A stretch of 64,000 nt of DNA from Rhytidiadelphus loreus (lineage: Eukaryota; Streptophyta; Bryopsida; Hypnales; Hylocomiaceae), in the NCBI GenBank assembly GCA_947034895.1, contig OX344763.1:6326501-6390500 (forward strand), given 5' to 3'. A program made the position numbers and the translations under genes. The stretch's first letter is position 1. Each line of letters starts with the position of its first letter. Below, one piece after another: positions 12,201 through 25,087 of the stretch. The notes beneath the pieces were generated by a model. The model was given only the letters and a program-made list of their open reading frames with translations. It was not told the DNA's origin and ran no database searches.

Positions 12201-15187
12201 TATGCCGACGACTCGCTTTGGTAGAGTTTCTGTTGCCTTCAGTTGTCGATCCATTGAAGTGAGATCGTCATACGCGCGTTGTAGACTAAGTACATGAGGG
12301 AGATTTGAGCGCAGTAGCTCCATCCGAAGCCGTTTTCAAGGTAGGGTAGTGATACAGGTACGAAGTACTTCTTGCAAGCAATTCCAAGCTGAGCATCTTT
12401 CAAGGATAGCCAATGTCGCATGCATATCCTCAGGAGTGAAGCCGAGTTTTAATCTGATCCGAGTTCTCATACCAGATTGATCTCTCGCAGCGCTGGGGAC
12501 ATGCATGTGCCGCGGCTAACTTTGAGGTGTAAGCTACAATCCAATAGCTACAAGCGAGGCAGTGGCGGATGGATGTCTTCTGAAGTCGTGCAAATTCAAG
12601 CTCAGTTTAATTCAAGGCTAGCCAATGTCGCGTGCGCGTCCCCTTGCAACGTTAACACTGTTACTAAGGGGCGCGCACCCGGCAGAGGCTTCCCTTGAAG
12701 TGCGAGCTGCAAGCCATCTACACACGCACGAGATACGGATTCAACCAAGGGTTAAGTATTACTGGGTTAGCCTTGAGTGGAGGTGGTTAAAGTCTCGTAG
12801 TCGAGCTTCAGGAGTCGATCGAGCTTGATTGAGGGAACGTACGTACTGAAGATGCATGTCCAGGTGAAGAACTCGTTGACATGAAAATGGAGCACGGCTC
12901 CTTGAAAGCTTCTCGTTCCTGCTAATTTTTGTTAAAATGTTTCTGTCTTTTTGTAATGTTTCTGTTTTCAGAATGATTTGGTGTCCAGGTTGCTATCTCA
13001 CAGTACTAATGTTCACGTTCACTTGCCTCGCTTGCCTCGCTGTAAGTATCTTCATAGCCCGCGCGCCTCAGAGTATGTTACTTTCCGGCCTCTCGTTAGC
13101 ACTGCACTGTACGAATTCATTCCTGAAAATCGCCAGGAATCGTGAGTTGAATTTCCATAGGTAGTTCAACTGTATTACAATGACTTATCTAATGGCACAT
13201 ACCCCTCCAAGTTGCAAGCTTTTACTTGTTGTTTGCATTATTAGTTTGTTTTAAAAAAAACCGGTCGTCTTTCCTGAATTTTCGGTTCACCGATTATCTT
13301 TTAACTTAGTGTTCATGAAGAATCCTTTTCTGCCTTTCATTTGAGATTTTTGCCCAAACTTAGTGATAAATTGATCACTCCTGGGTATCGGAGGGAAAAT
13401 TGTTTCATTTGTTTTCGTCCAGCACGTGCCTGGTACGTTTCAGAGAATTTTGACACTGAATTGTGGTCGAGATAGCCGTCACTAATTTTATTACAGGTTT
13501 GATAATCTAGCTCCTGCATGCTGCCGTGAGGAACAGCTTGAAATAAAAGGTTACTGATCCTCCAAGTTTCGATTCAATCGACATGGACCATCACGTTGGA
13601 GCATAAATTTGCTGTGGGAGTAGTAGCTACTACGTACATCACCACGTCTGTAATGTCGAAGGTTGTTAAATATACAGGACATTAATTAGAAACTAGCTAC
13701 TTGTTAAATTGTTAGTGGTGAATGTGCAGAAAACCAACTTAACAGCTACCTGGAATCAGTGAAGTTTGTTTTCTGCACAGGAATTAGTTCAAAGCATTCT
13801 TATTAGCGTTTGGAAGCACCAATTTGTGAACATGGCAGATTTCAGTGAACTCGGCATAGTTTCAGCTGTTGCCCATCTGAATCCTGGGATCGGATCTATA
13901 CCGTTCCTAGTTTCCAAAATTCGATCTTTAATTACACTTGAAAATTCTGGTATTCATCTCTCTGGACACAGTTTTGGCGCTCTGAAACACACCATTAATT
14001 TTAATGATTATAACCATTTAGGACCTATGTTACAGATCAGAAATTAATTGGATTGGAGTATAGAAACCGACCATAGCCAAATCGGTGTCTCTTGTGACAT
14101 AGCTAGCTCAGTCGTTTCACAGTTGGTAATTAATCTAGAGAAGAAATTCTCACACTTACATACATACTTGTGTGAACTAGCTTACTTACTTACAAGCATG
14201 AACCCCTTTCCACCTCTCCTTCTTGCTGTTACCTTGGCACCTAGCTAGCTATCTTGACAAAGATACATTTTTTTCTGGATAGAAATTCAGTAACCTTCCG
14301 TCACTTGACACTGTTTAATTATCATATATATACACATAGTTACACTGCATATTACAGCTCATCTTATCTGTGAAGAAATCCACCATAACTTACATTCTTA
14401 AGCGGGATATTATAACACTTTGGAATCAACCGTACGCCGATCGATGCCCTGATTTTTGGGAATCCATGATACTTATTCTCATGTTCTTTGTACGAAGATA
14501 TACATGAACAAAGATATTTACAGTGAGATGTTGAATAGGATCTGGTGTGCCACTAAAATTTTCCTGATGTGCCACTAATTTTCCTGAAATAGTTAGTAAA
14601 CAAACTCTACAATGCGATCTCATGGCATCCCTTCCTCTGGGAGCTAGGCAACTGCATCATGTTGTCGTCGATAATAATATTGTTAGGTTACAGGAAGTTG
14701 TGTTGCCATCAACCAACTGGAAATTATATGTATAGTAAGTCAATGTTGAGAGAGTCACAGAGAGAGAATCCACTCAATCTAGGAGAATAATAGCATAAGA
14801 AAAAAGAGTCAAAATTTATTTTTTTGCTGCAATTATGAGACGTTGAAATGTTTGGGGTCGATTTCTTTGTATACTAAGTTTTCAGTTAACTTTTCTTGCA
14901 ATTGAAATCTTTCAGTGAATGTCTAAGAAAAAATAAGAAATGTTTGAGGTTGAAGTAAGCAAATAGACAAGTGATTCAACTTTACAGAATATTTCAATTG
15001 GTGAGGTGGGAGACCAATTTTCTCAATGGTACCACCAAAGTCTGGTTGCTTTGAAGTTGACTTAAGACTACGGTGGAGTGACCTTTACTCAAAACCATTG
15101 AACTGACAACTGAAATAACAGAGGTACCAGTTTTCAGCTATGGCACCACTCAGATTCTGACATGGCATTATTTTGGAGTTAGCTATG
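9267..15187. other. Long spacer, no gene recognised
   Basis: It contains a short (AGTC)n run at about 9909-9924, an AT-rich part at 10200-10800, and a moderately GC-richer stretch at 10800-14700 with several short frames (11233-11532, 12477-12828, 13766-14047). None has start or splice context, a motif or sustained codon bias. A phrase of about 20 bases with TAGCCAATGTCGC recurs at about 12405 and 12618, hinting at an old duplication. Confidence 0.45.
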
Positions 15188-15338
15188 AACGTCAATTTCG
15201 TTAAATTGGTAATATTCCATTGCTTTGGCGCAGTCTACAACCAAAATCTATACTTGTCCTAGTTTGTGGCCTGAAAATTAGAGATATATGTCACAGTTTT
15301 GGCTGTTAGAATATCATGAATTTAATGAAATTGACGTT
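15188..15338. mobile_element. Small TIR element, 151 bp, with TATG target duplication
   Basis: Left AACGTCAATTTCGTTAAATT and right AATTTAATGAAATTGACGTT are inverse complements apart from one or two changes. TATG flanks both ends (15184-15187 and 15339-15342). It is non-coding. It shares termini and some interior pattern with the element at 8605-8724. Confidence 0.78.
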
Positions 15339-15395
15339 TATGGTATTACTATTTCCTATGAATAGACATGGACTCAAACTGTTCTGGAGAGAGTA

Positions 15396-15678
15396 AAGTA
15401 ACTACACCTAAAAACAACCGAATAAGGACTTCAACATGGTTCCCATTATTATATTGAAAAAGTTTTTGTGGGGCCTTCTTGGTAGTTAAAAGGGGATTGG
15501 AGATTCGTTTGGAATGCATTTTTTAGACACCATATGAATAAATTATGAATATTCAAAGTATTGAAAATAGGTGTTTCAAAACCAACACTAAACTTTCAAA
15601 AATAGTTGGAGTACATTTTAAGCAAGAATCTATGGGTGGTGGTTTTAGAAAGGGGTCGAAATTAAGTGTAGTTACCTT
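15396..15678. mobile_element. TIR element of the GGTAACTACACCT family, short copy
   Basis: The left end AAGTAACTACACCTAA and the right end, read inversely AAGGTAACTACACTTAATT, match apart from a one-base gap. The interior (TTTGTGGGGCCTTCTTGG..., CATATGAATAAA, CAAAGTATTGAAAATA) is clearly related to 52130-52310 inside the longer element at 52096-52663. Looser relatives of the interior occur near 25740-25900 and 37010-37150. Confidence 0.7.
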
Positions 15679-16860
15679 ACAACACTACATTTTGGATTAT
15701 CCTTGAATTAATAGCCATCTTGATTTAAAATTGCACCAAAATTCATATAACTACACAATATTCTAAAGTAGTTGTCAAAACTCACTCTTCTCCATTGTAG
15801 ATGCTAAGTGGAAAAAAAGAAGTAGGAATAAAAATTAATTAATTAATCTCGATGACTTTTCTTTGATTTTCATGGCCATGTTACAATGTACAACTTGTAG
15901 CTACAATGCCCACATTATTTAGGGTCTAGGTGAATGTTGAATTTCTATGTTATTTGTAAGTTTCAAGCACACCAATTCATACAATATATACTTATTAATG
16001 GAGTTAGGATTTCAAAAATTGTGCGGATATATTTTGAATTGAAAAAAATGAGAATTTGAATCTTCAACCTATTGCATACCAACTCCATTATCTAATCACT
16101 ATTTTTCTTTATACAAAATATAGTTTTAAAATTTCAATAGCAATTGTTAAAATTTTCATAAATGAAATACAAATCACTCAACCACTTCTTCAAATAATCA
16201 ATTACTTTTGAAATATGATCAACAAATTGCTTTCAAATTAAAAATGAATTTTCAAATAGTCCAAGGGCATTGGACACAAATGAAAAGAAAGAAAGAATAA
16301 GTAAGACTTAGATAAAGATGTAGAAGATAGGTCCATGGATACCTTCATTGAGTTTCATGATGCTTTCATTTTTAAAATAGTAGATATAAGTTTAGAAGTA
16401 GCTTCAACTTGTTGTCAAACTAAAAGTAACCAAATTTTTTAAGTCTATAGTTTTGGGGAAAGTTAGAAACTTGTCTCCCCTGCTTCTCGCAAGCTTGCCT
16501 CCAAAACCTATCAACAATTCCAATACCCACCTCTTGCAACTATTACAAACTTTTATGTAGAATTCTAAGCATTTTTTTTCAATTGTCTTTTATGCAAAAT
16601 TTAAGTGCATAAAAATTTTTGGTAGCGCCAAAGATCATAAGTCTCCATTGTGTACCACCCACATATATACGGTACCATTAATACCATGAGCCATTGACAA
16701 ATTTGAAACCAATCATTATTATTGTTGAAATTTTTGGGAACTTTCTTTAAAAATTATCTATTTTATTAATAAAAAAATTCAAATTATATATATTTTTATC
16801 CTTGAATCTAATTTTATTCAAATTAGTTATTTTCCGGAACTTTCCTTAGAACTCCACTAG
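15679..16860. other. AT-rich spacer, no gene recognised
   Basis: Strongly AT-rich. Weakly similar repeat fragments are likely but cannot be delimited by eye. Confidence 0.5.
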
Positions 16861-17149
16861 TGAAGAAATAGCTGGATACTTGAAACGAAAAGAAACCACT
16901 CGCCGATATAAGCTAGCGCACCCCAATAGCGCACCCCAATTATTAAAGAAACCACGTCGCAGGGAACGTGCGAACAGGAACTACCTGAACGGGGAGGAAG
17001 TTCAGTAACGTGGGAACGCAATCGCGAACTCCAAGGGAACTTCGTCTCTCTTGTTTGAGGGGGAAGTTCAATCGCCCACGCTGCCCCTCGTTTTCGGAGC
17101 TTCTCGATCTTGAGATTGCGTGTCGATCGATTTCCGAAGGGCTCTGACC
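16861..17149 (+). promoter_or_regulatory. Putative promoter and 5' UTR of the kelch ACBP gene
   Basis: GC content rises sharply here. The TATA-like GATATAAGC lies at about 16904. A 14-bp unit, AGCGCACCCCAAT, is repeated in tandem at about 16916-16941. If the TATA-like box is used, the 5' UTR would be about 210-220 bases before the ATG at 17150. No transcript evidence is available. Confidence 0.4.
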
Positions 17150-20100
17150 ATGGACGCAGCGGCCATGGCGCAGCTGCCGTATCCAGAGCGCTTCTACGCC
17201 GCCGCGACGTTCGCCGGTTTCACGTCTTCCACTGCACCGTCGTCTCCCTCTTCTGCTTCCGTGCGCTCCGTGTAAGGTCTCCATCCATCCTATCTGTTTG
17301 CAATGCGGGTGTGTAATCACGGAGATTTTACACTTGGGATTATCCTGTTTGGAAATGAAATTTGAAAAATCGTAGTGTGTTGGTTTTGAGTTTGTCGGGG
17401 AATTTTTAGGGTGCATTGTTGCCATTGAGTTGATGGCGATGGTGATGAGATATATCTTGCCCCTTTCTTTCGGATTGAACAATTCGGGATTCTGATTGAG
17501 CTTCGATCGATCTTACTTGGGATTCTGTTTCTTGGAGTCCACGGCAAAGCTTGGGAAGCACAGAACTGCATTGTGATTGAGGGGTTTTGTCTATAAATGC
17601 CGATCTAGTTTATACAGACGGTCTATTCGGCAGTAGCACGTTTTCAGCATCGATTGAATTTTTAGGTTTGCAATTGTTGCATTTAAACCCTGAACGACTT
17701 AGAAATTGGGTCTTATGTTGTTTAAGCAGTTTTTGAGTTCTTATGGGGACGTTTTCTGGGTCCATTTTTGTTTACTGACCAACGGCTGCAATGTTCTTCA
17801 CTGATACTGGTGGTATAAATGTTGGCCTCATTTGAATTATGTTTTTCACAGTGTGATCAATCGGATTGGTCATTTTATTGCAATTAATTCTAGGCCTCGT
17901 CAGGGTTAAATTACGGAAAAACTGGAACTTTGTTCACCTTGAATCTTCTCCATTCGCTTCTTGGGGCAATTTGGCTAAAGAGTGTACTTAGTCCAGGTAG
18001 CTCGCTCAAGGAGTTTTAAGCGTCAGAGATTTTTTCTGGCCTTTTCTTTTTTAATGTCAAATTTCACTTCAGCCCATGGCAGAAATATAGTATAGGTACC
18101 GATTTTGTATCCAGACTTCGCATTAAGACTCACTCATACAGCTCAATTTCTGGACTTAGAAAACTCGCAAATTCACTTGCTGATCTTAGAAGATGGCCTG
18201 ATCTTAAGGTGCACAGGGAAAGCGGATGTAGTAAGGTACTGAACCCATTCCTGTGGCTTTCAGCTGTTTTATAGTGGTTTTCAGTATAAGAATGGAATTT
18301 TCTTGCCCCCATTTTCGAGAGGGTTCCGTTTTACAAAATTATGTATTATTTTGATATTATATGATTAAGTTATGAACTGTTGAAGGATGAAGTAGCAAGA
18401 TCCCAGTCGTGAGCCTCAGCTACCCTTGAACCATGGCTATTACATCTACAATGTATCTCGTGGAAGCATCTCTGACAGTGATTGAATCTGGAAGTATCTC
18501 ATTTCTTACATGTTTGAATGACACTTGCATTTAAATGGGTGAGTTTTCAACCCTCTGGAGAAGGACGTCACGCAATGGGTTCCTTACATTATCATAATCT
18601 GGTTTTAACAAAGTTACTTTGCAAGTCTTTTAGTGCAATAATTTGCCGACAAGCTGGCAAGCTGCTACTGTAGAAATGTGTAATTGCTGTTGGAGACGCC
18701 AGCATGTGATCTGATTCTGGGTTTCAATGTGCTCTTGCATGAGCAAGCGAATTAGGTTGCTAATTCAAATGTTGTCAGAAGTTATTGAGAACAAGTTTGT
18801 TTATTTTCTTTATTTGGTACGTATCCTTCCTGATCAATGTTTCTGCGCTGTCGATTACAGTCCCAAGAATCGACTACCAGACGACCTACCAGATGAAACT
18901 CGCCTAATCCTCTTTGCGCTCTACAAGCAGGCAACATTAGGACCGTGCACATTGAAGAAGCCATGGGGTTGGAATATGGTCGAGCATGCAAAATGGACAA
19001 GTTGGACACATCTGGGAACCATGAACTCTTTGGAAGCGATGAGGCTCTTCGTCCGGACACTGGAAGAAGTAGACCCAAACTGGTGTTCTAAGTCCCAATC
19101 TCAAAATGTGGAGGTTGTAGAAGACAGAGCTGCAGTTGAGTCTGCCTCGAAGGAGCTCACCAAGCTGTTGCTAGAGAAGGACGTGCCTTCTGCACCAAAA
19201 GTGTTGGATCCAGTTACTACTAATGGGAAGCACTCCGAAGAGGACGATCTGACATTTGAGGAGAAATTAGACTTGACGGACAGCGAGACACCGAAAATGG
19301 CTGAGATGCAGCAAAAGGCAGTTGCTGAAGGTGTGGAAGCAATCACAGCTTTCTATAAGTGGGTACCGTTAACGGTGACGGGTCGAAAGCCACTTGCACG
19401 TTATCAGCACGCAGCGGCGATAGTGGAAGGCAAGCTTTATGTGATAGGGGGGAACCACAACGGCCGCTACTTGAACGATGTGCAGGTGCTTGATTTGAAG
19501 AAGCTTAGCTGGTCAAAGGTGGACACTAAACTCTCACAGTCTCAACTCTCTGCGCAGCGGGAGTCTCTGCAACCCTGGTTCCCTCCTTGTGCTGGACACA
19601 GGCTTATTAGGTGGGGACGCCAGCTGCTTGCAGTGGCAGGCCACTCAAAAGATGGTGCTGAGACTGTTACTGTCCATGCTTTTGATACTCACTCCTTGGC
19701 CTGGACCAAGATGGACATTTTGGGGCAAGCACCTGTTGCGCGTGGAGGTCAGTCGGTGACATTGATTGGGTCCCAATTGTTCATGTTTGGGGGGGAAGAC
19801 TCGAAGCGAAAGGTGTTGAATGATCTGAATGTTCTGGACTTGGAGACAATGACTTGGGAAACGCCGGTTGCGTCTGGAGTCTGGCCATCTCCCCGGTCAG
19901 ATCATGTGGCAACGGCATATTGTGAAAAGTATATCTTCATTTTTGGAGGTGGCTCACACTCGGACTGTTACAACGATCTGCATGTGCTCGACCTGGAAAG
20001 TATGGAGTGGTCACCAGTGGAAACGCAAGGGATCATACCGAGGCCGAGGGCAGGGCACTCTGGTGTTACAGTTGGTGACAGCTGGTTTGTGATCGGAGGT

Positions 20101-20844
20101 GGAGATAATACAGGGGCGATCTCGGAGACTTTGGTCCTGAGCATGACCACTTTGTCCTGGTCCATTGAGGCTACTGTGGAGGTTCTCACTCCCGTTGCCA
20201 GTGAGGGCCTGAGTGTTGTGGTTTCAGGTGACACGCTACTGGCGTTTGGTGGATACAATGGCTATTTTACCAATGAGGTTCATGCATACAAGCTGGGGCT
20301 ACCACAGTTACCTCAAGTAGCAAACCTGAAGCCTGTAGCGGTGGAGACCGAGACAGCACGCAATGGTGGAGATACTTCTTCTGTGGAGATTGTTCAGGAA
20401 GAGGATTCAGATTCGACACCTGAAGAACTGAAATCGGTCGTGGAATTGGATTCCCCAGCAACGTCAGTGACATCAAGGAGAGCGAGTTCTCTAAATGATG
20501 AAGTGGAGCAAGTGCGCGTGACAGCTGCGGTCGCACAAGCTGAGGTGGAGAAACTCAAGGTGGAAAATGCTGCAGCCCTTTCTTCTTTAGCCGATGTGGA
20601 GCAGGAGCTCCTGTCGGTTCGCAGTCAGCTACAAGGCGAGCAGACTAGGTCTTTCCAGCTTGAAGTGGAGATTGCCGAGTTGAGACAGAAATTGAGTTCT
20701 ATGGAGGCTCTACAGAAGGAGGTCGACCTGTTGCAGCGACAGAAAGCTGCTGCTGAAAAAGCAGCTAGTGAAGTTGCACAAAAAGAAAGTACTGGTGTTT
20801 GGGGCTGGCTTGCAGGCACCCCTCCTGCTCCCAGATATGATTAG
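17150..20844 (+). CDS. Acyl-CoA-binding protein with kelch repeats (ACBP4/5 type)
   Basis: Two exons, 17150-17271 and 18861-20844, join in phase 2 across a 1.6-kb GT..AG intron to give about 701 residues. Arabidopsis ACBP4 has about 670. The acyl-CoA-binding domain spans the junction: YPERFYAAATFAGF in exon 1, then PDDLPDETRLILFALYKQAT, TLGPC and KWTSWTHLGTM in exon 2. Six kelch repeats follow (about residues 219-517), with GG doublets and spaced Y/W residues (YVIGGNHNGRYLNDVQVLDL, IFGGGSHSDCYNDLHVLDL, GGYNGYFTNEVHAYKL). A coiled coil lies at about 582-682 and the family's C-terminal VWGWLAG is present. Such proteins bind long-chain acyl-CoA esters, in flowering plants in the cytosol, and the kelch part is thought to bind partners. 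The exon-1 start is chosen because it restores the missing N-terminal helix; a second ATG lies five codons in. The reading frame opened upstream at 18727 is intronic. Confidence 0.95.
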
Positions 20845-22071
20845 TCGCAACTGGAGGGTTGCACACTTGGAAGGCGTTAAGAGGTACCATCCACTGCCCT
20901 GCCTTAGCAGCAGATGACTCTTTTAGCTCCTTCTGATAGGGTTTGGTAATATACTCAGAGCTTCAGGCAATTGGCACGAGCAACTGGGTTGCTCCATTTA
21001 TGGCGGTTTGTGAAGCAGCCAACAAAAACGAAGGGATACTGTTATTTTTGCTTAGTTTGGCAGATTACCTTCTGAGATTAGGTTAGGTATGTCGTTTTAT
21101 AGGATATTGGATGACATATTTTGGAATGTTATATGGCACTAGAATTAGAGTTGCTTTGCTGCCATTACTGGTCGTAATGGTCGATTGTAGATTCACATCG
21201 TAGGACAAATTTGACTAGTGGGCTCAATAATGGAAAGTTGTTACTCACCGCATCTTGGGGATTACTGGCGATGCTCGGAATTGCAAATCCCCCTAAATCG
21301 CTATTGCGTCTTGAGGATCTGTTGTTCTAGAAGTCGATATGTAGTATGTTGATACCGCCAATCCCCATAGCAATGACGTGTCTTCTGCTTCTCATGTGTC
21401 GGCTGATGAAGCTTGTTAAACCTTAAACATCACAGGTTTTCAAATTACTCTGATGAGCCAGTGTCATGTGTAAGGTTAAACCTCTGCAATCCAGAAGAGG
21501 AAGTCTTTGCCCTCAGTGTCAACGCTATTGAGGTGTTGAAATTGGTTGTGGTCCATGTGTAGCAACACCGGCTGCGCTCTAAATTCTTTCAAAACTTTAA
21601 CAATAATACTAATGCTTACGCTAATCATCTTTTTGTAGCGGATACTATTTGTGTCAAAGCATTTAACACTGCTTGCATCACTTTAAGCATGTTAACCCCG
21701 AAGTGCCTAAGCCTTTTCAAGTGTGTTTTTCCTATGAAAAAAGAACATGGGCTTATAGTTATCCCCAATGAAGAAAAAAAAAATTTAAAATCTGATTGTA
21801 TAGATGTTTATAAAGCTTGCTTATTAGTATGCATACCAATTTTGAGTGAGAAATTGCATAGGAGTTGTGAGATTATAACAAGAGAAATGTACACATTCTA
21901 TTTTTAGTATATTGTCCCACCCCATAATGTTTAAGAAATCTGCATATAAAAGTTTTTGGGATGGGAGGTGACATGAAAAACTACAAATAGAGTTAGTACA
22001 CTAAAATGCACTCTCAAAAAACTTAATTTCATATGAAAAACTATCAAACTCATTATACAATCCACCTTGCA
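20845..22071. other. 3' flank of the ACBP gene, then spacer
   Basis: The first several hundred bases keep the gene's higher GC content and are probably 3' UTR and terminator region. After about 21600 the sequence becomes AT-rich. The 72-codon frame at 21689-21907 has no supporting features. Confidence 0.45.
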
Positions 22072-22197
22072 ATTGTTGAAATGCTATTTTTTTAATAAGT
22101 AGAAATCACAAATAACTCAAAATCAACACTTGTGATTGTTGAAATCCTATTCTTTTTATAAGTAGAAATCGCAAATAACTCAAAATCAACACTTGCG
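22072..22197. repeat. 63-bp tandem duplication
   Basis: Two adjacent copies start ATTGTTGAAAT at 22072 and 22135. They contain ATAAGTAGAAATC, CAAATAACTCAAAATCAACACTTG and differ at only a few positions. Non-coding. Confidence 0.88.
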
Positions 22198-23725
22198 AGT
22201 TTAAATTTTCAATGGTGAAAATCATGAAAACACTTTACACTTTCCATTGGGACCACTTTCAAAGCAAATGGGTAAGTATAATTTTTTAGATCTCAATTCA
22301 AGTGAAATTGATGAGCTTTGCTCAAAGCCGGGAAATAAAGTAAAATTGGCAAGCTTTATTCTTCACTAATGGTACATATATGTGTTTGGGGACCTCTCAA
22401 AACTCAAATATTTACTTTTTTTAGTGAAAATTGAAAGTTTCCAATAGATAACCCTCAAAACTACCCATAAATTTTTTTTAAACAATGAAACAAATTTAAC
22501 TGCCCACTGCAAAATGAGCCTGAAATTTCAGGTCGACCATATATGGTCGTTTAGACAACTAGGGGTTAATGGAGTACAATTTTAAATATAGTCTCTCTAT
22601 ATATACATAAAGTTGTAGAGAATTTTTTGGATACAAGAGTCCAATCTGTTGAGATCAAACTTTTGTCACTATGTATGAATTCTTATGCAATCATTCAAAG
22701 AGGCCTATATAAAGGATACAAGATAACCCTTTTTCCATTCAAAAATTAATGGGTGACAAACATTAAACCAAGTCAAACCAAATGTATGGATGCATGAGTC
22801 GTTAGCAATAAATTTAAGCACATGAGATGGGATCAAGTCCTTAAGATTTTTTTATATCTTCTACCATGATCTCGATGCTTATGCTAATCATTTGATAGAA
22901 TCTTTATTGTGGGAATTCTAGAGGTGCAAGTCATATGTTGCAAGGGGTGCAAGTCACATGTTGCAAGGCAGGTTTAAGGTATGTTCATACTTGGTATAAT
23001 TAGTGATGTTAACAAAATAAATCCAATCCAAAGTTTCACCTGCACTCACTCCTAAGCTAAACTAATCTTAATATTAAGTGAAAACATATCCTTTAAGGAA
23101 AAAGAAGGCCTCAAATAGTAAAAAACATGTTGATTCTATCTTTCATGTGCCGAAAAAGTTAGTGAAGGTCCGAGACTATTACTGGAGTCAATAAAACAAG
23201 TCAAGAGACAAGGAGTTAAATTACCTAGTTTTCAATGGATTTTGAAGTCAATAAAACAAATAGAGTTAGATGGCCTAATTTCAATGGATTCTTAAGTATG
23301 TTGATATTCCAAATGTTTTATTGTCAGTTATTTAAGAGCCCCACAAATAAAGTTTATATCCAAAGTCACTAAGTTCTAGTAAGGGTACCCAAAAAAGTTG
23401 TCTCTACAACAATTCAATCCAAGTCATTGTGTCAAACAAGTTCATCTTTTAATTGTAATAAAGTATGACTTCACCAAATGTAGTTATAATTGTCTACACT
23501 TATAACATATCAAGAAAAAAATTCATCACAATCAAAGATTTTTAAGTATTTTTAATTAATTTTTAGTTGAAAAAACAAGTTTTGTGCATTTGGAATATTA
23601 AAAAATAATAATTTTTAATATCAATTTTGGATATGACTTACGTTTAGTTGTGCATTGTATGAAATAATTTTTTTTATAAATAAAATTTAATAAATTGTAC
23701 ACTATGATGCCCTCAAATTTCAAAA
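22198..23725. other. AT-rich spacer with one short tandem duplication
   Basis: A 23-bp unit (GGTGCAAGTCAYATGTTGCAAG) is repeated in tandem at 22923-22945 and 22946-22967. No coding sequence was recognised. Confidence 0.5.
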
Positions 23726-24590
23726 TTAACCCCTAAAGGTCAAAGACTATGTTTTCACCAAAACCGCTCCAAAACTGCCATTTGTAGTACAAGTACCAAA
23801 TTTTAGAAAAAACAAAAAAAATTTGGACAAATGTAACCATAGAATCTTGTAGTACACTAGTTTGAGAAGTTGTAGAAAAAATTTCAGAAATTTCCACTAT
23901 GTCGATTGCAAGATAATAGTGTTTGAATTCACAAAAACCATTTTTTTATCCTTGCAAAAATTCGGGCTGCTGCACTTCACAAAGTCACATTTGTATGAAA
24001 AAATTTCCAAAATGGTGGTACTATTTGGGTTCATTCTTCATGACAAGTTGGCTACATGCTTGAAAAATTTCAGATCATTTGAAATTGCACAACATATACA
24101 AAACAAATAGTAAATAGAAAGAAGCAAAGAATGTTTCAAAATACAAAATTGTTAAGAATTTAGATATATATGGAATTGAAAAATGTCAATCCCAACAATA
24201 GTAATGCTGAAATAACCAATGTACACCTAATGTTTTTATTATTTTTCAAAAATATTGAAAATTGAGTTAAACAAAGGACTTTAAAGTTTATTTTAAAGTA
24301 GAGATTCCATAACTATCCTCAAACTAAGAATCCTCATAACTTTCTTCTCATTAATCAAAATGGAATGATTCAAAGCTTACCGCATATACATAAATCCAAA
24401 GAACCAATTTCAATTTTTTATTTTTTTAAAAAATGACTTCTAAAGATTTTTTTAGCTGCCCAAGTTGCCTGCTGATCAATGAAAATTACATATCATGTAG
24501 TAACTTTTTAACCATGTAATCAAAAGTTATTATTTTTTTTGAAAGCTACTCCTCAGGCACTTCTTATATGAATTTTTAACCAAAAAAAAT
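23726..24590 (+). mobile_element. TTAA-ended repeat family, copy with clear left end only
   Basis: The left end TTAACCCCTAAAGGTCAAAG is followed by family landmarks in the usual order: an AAAACTGCCATTT block at 23772, ATAGAATCTTGTAGTACACT, a TTTCAGAAATTTCCACTATGTCGATTG block, GATTGCAAGATAATAG, and later a TCAATGAAAATTACAT/AAAGTTATT part. A matching right end (CTTTAGGGGTTAA) could not be found, so the right limit is approximate and this copy is probably truncated or diverged. Confidence 0.6.
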
Positions 24591-25021
24591 AAAAACTTCG
24601 TTCGTAGTGAACTACCCAAAATCACTATATCATCAAAAAATGGTGTTTGGTTTAAGGTTCAATAGATCAAAAAGAATTTCATCAAGAATTTACATCTTGA
24701 TCTCATTAACATGCAATAATTCTTTTTTCATTTTATAGTCTTTGTAATTGATCAAAATGAACAAAATAGACAAACTTTGGAGGTTTTAAGCAAAAATCAC
24801 CTAATTAGTATGTCCCAAAAGTGATACCTTTACCTAAAATTAACCCTCCAAATTGGTTATATGACATACTAATACTTCGTGTTGAGTCTAATTTTGAAAT
24901 AAATCACAACTTCCCAAGTACCGTGTACAGCCACACAACAATAGGGGTAGTCACACCTTCTTCATCCCATTCTCAATCTTCAGAGAATGGGGATATACAC
25001 TCTCTTGTTGTTTCTCCGTGA

Positions 25022-25087
25022 CTTGCAGAGGTCCCAAATTGAGAATGGATTTAGGGTTTAGGGTTGCAGAGGTCCCAAATTGAGAAT
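25022..25087 (+). repeat. Tandem 24-bp repeat separated by two telomere-type units
   Basis: TTGCAGAGGTCCCAAATTGA (plus GAAT) occurs at 25023-25046 and 25064-25087. Between the copies lies TTTAGGGTTTAGGG (25050-25063), two units of the plant telomere repeat. This may be a chance telo-box-like string or a small trace of repair synthesis. Confidence 0.65.

Noticed and set aside
16943..17482. A 179-codon minus-strand open frame overlapping the first ACBP exon
   Set aside because: It lies antisense to exon 1, which is clearly coding by family match. The encoded sequence is low in structure and the frame is explained by GC-rich antisense.
18727..18860. The upstream part of the long ACBP reading frame, as the protein's N-terminus
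   Set aside because: These 45 codons are not family-like, and a CAG acceptor at 18860 joins in phase to exon 1 at 17150-17271, which supplies the missing acyl-CoA-binding helix.
25050..25063. An interstitial telomere array
   Set aside because: Only two TTTAGGG units are present, too few to be more than a telo-box-like string or chance.
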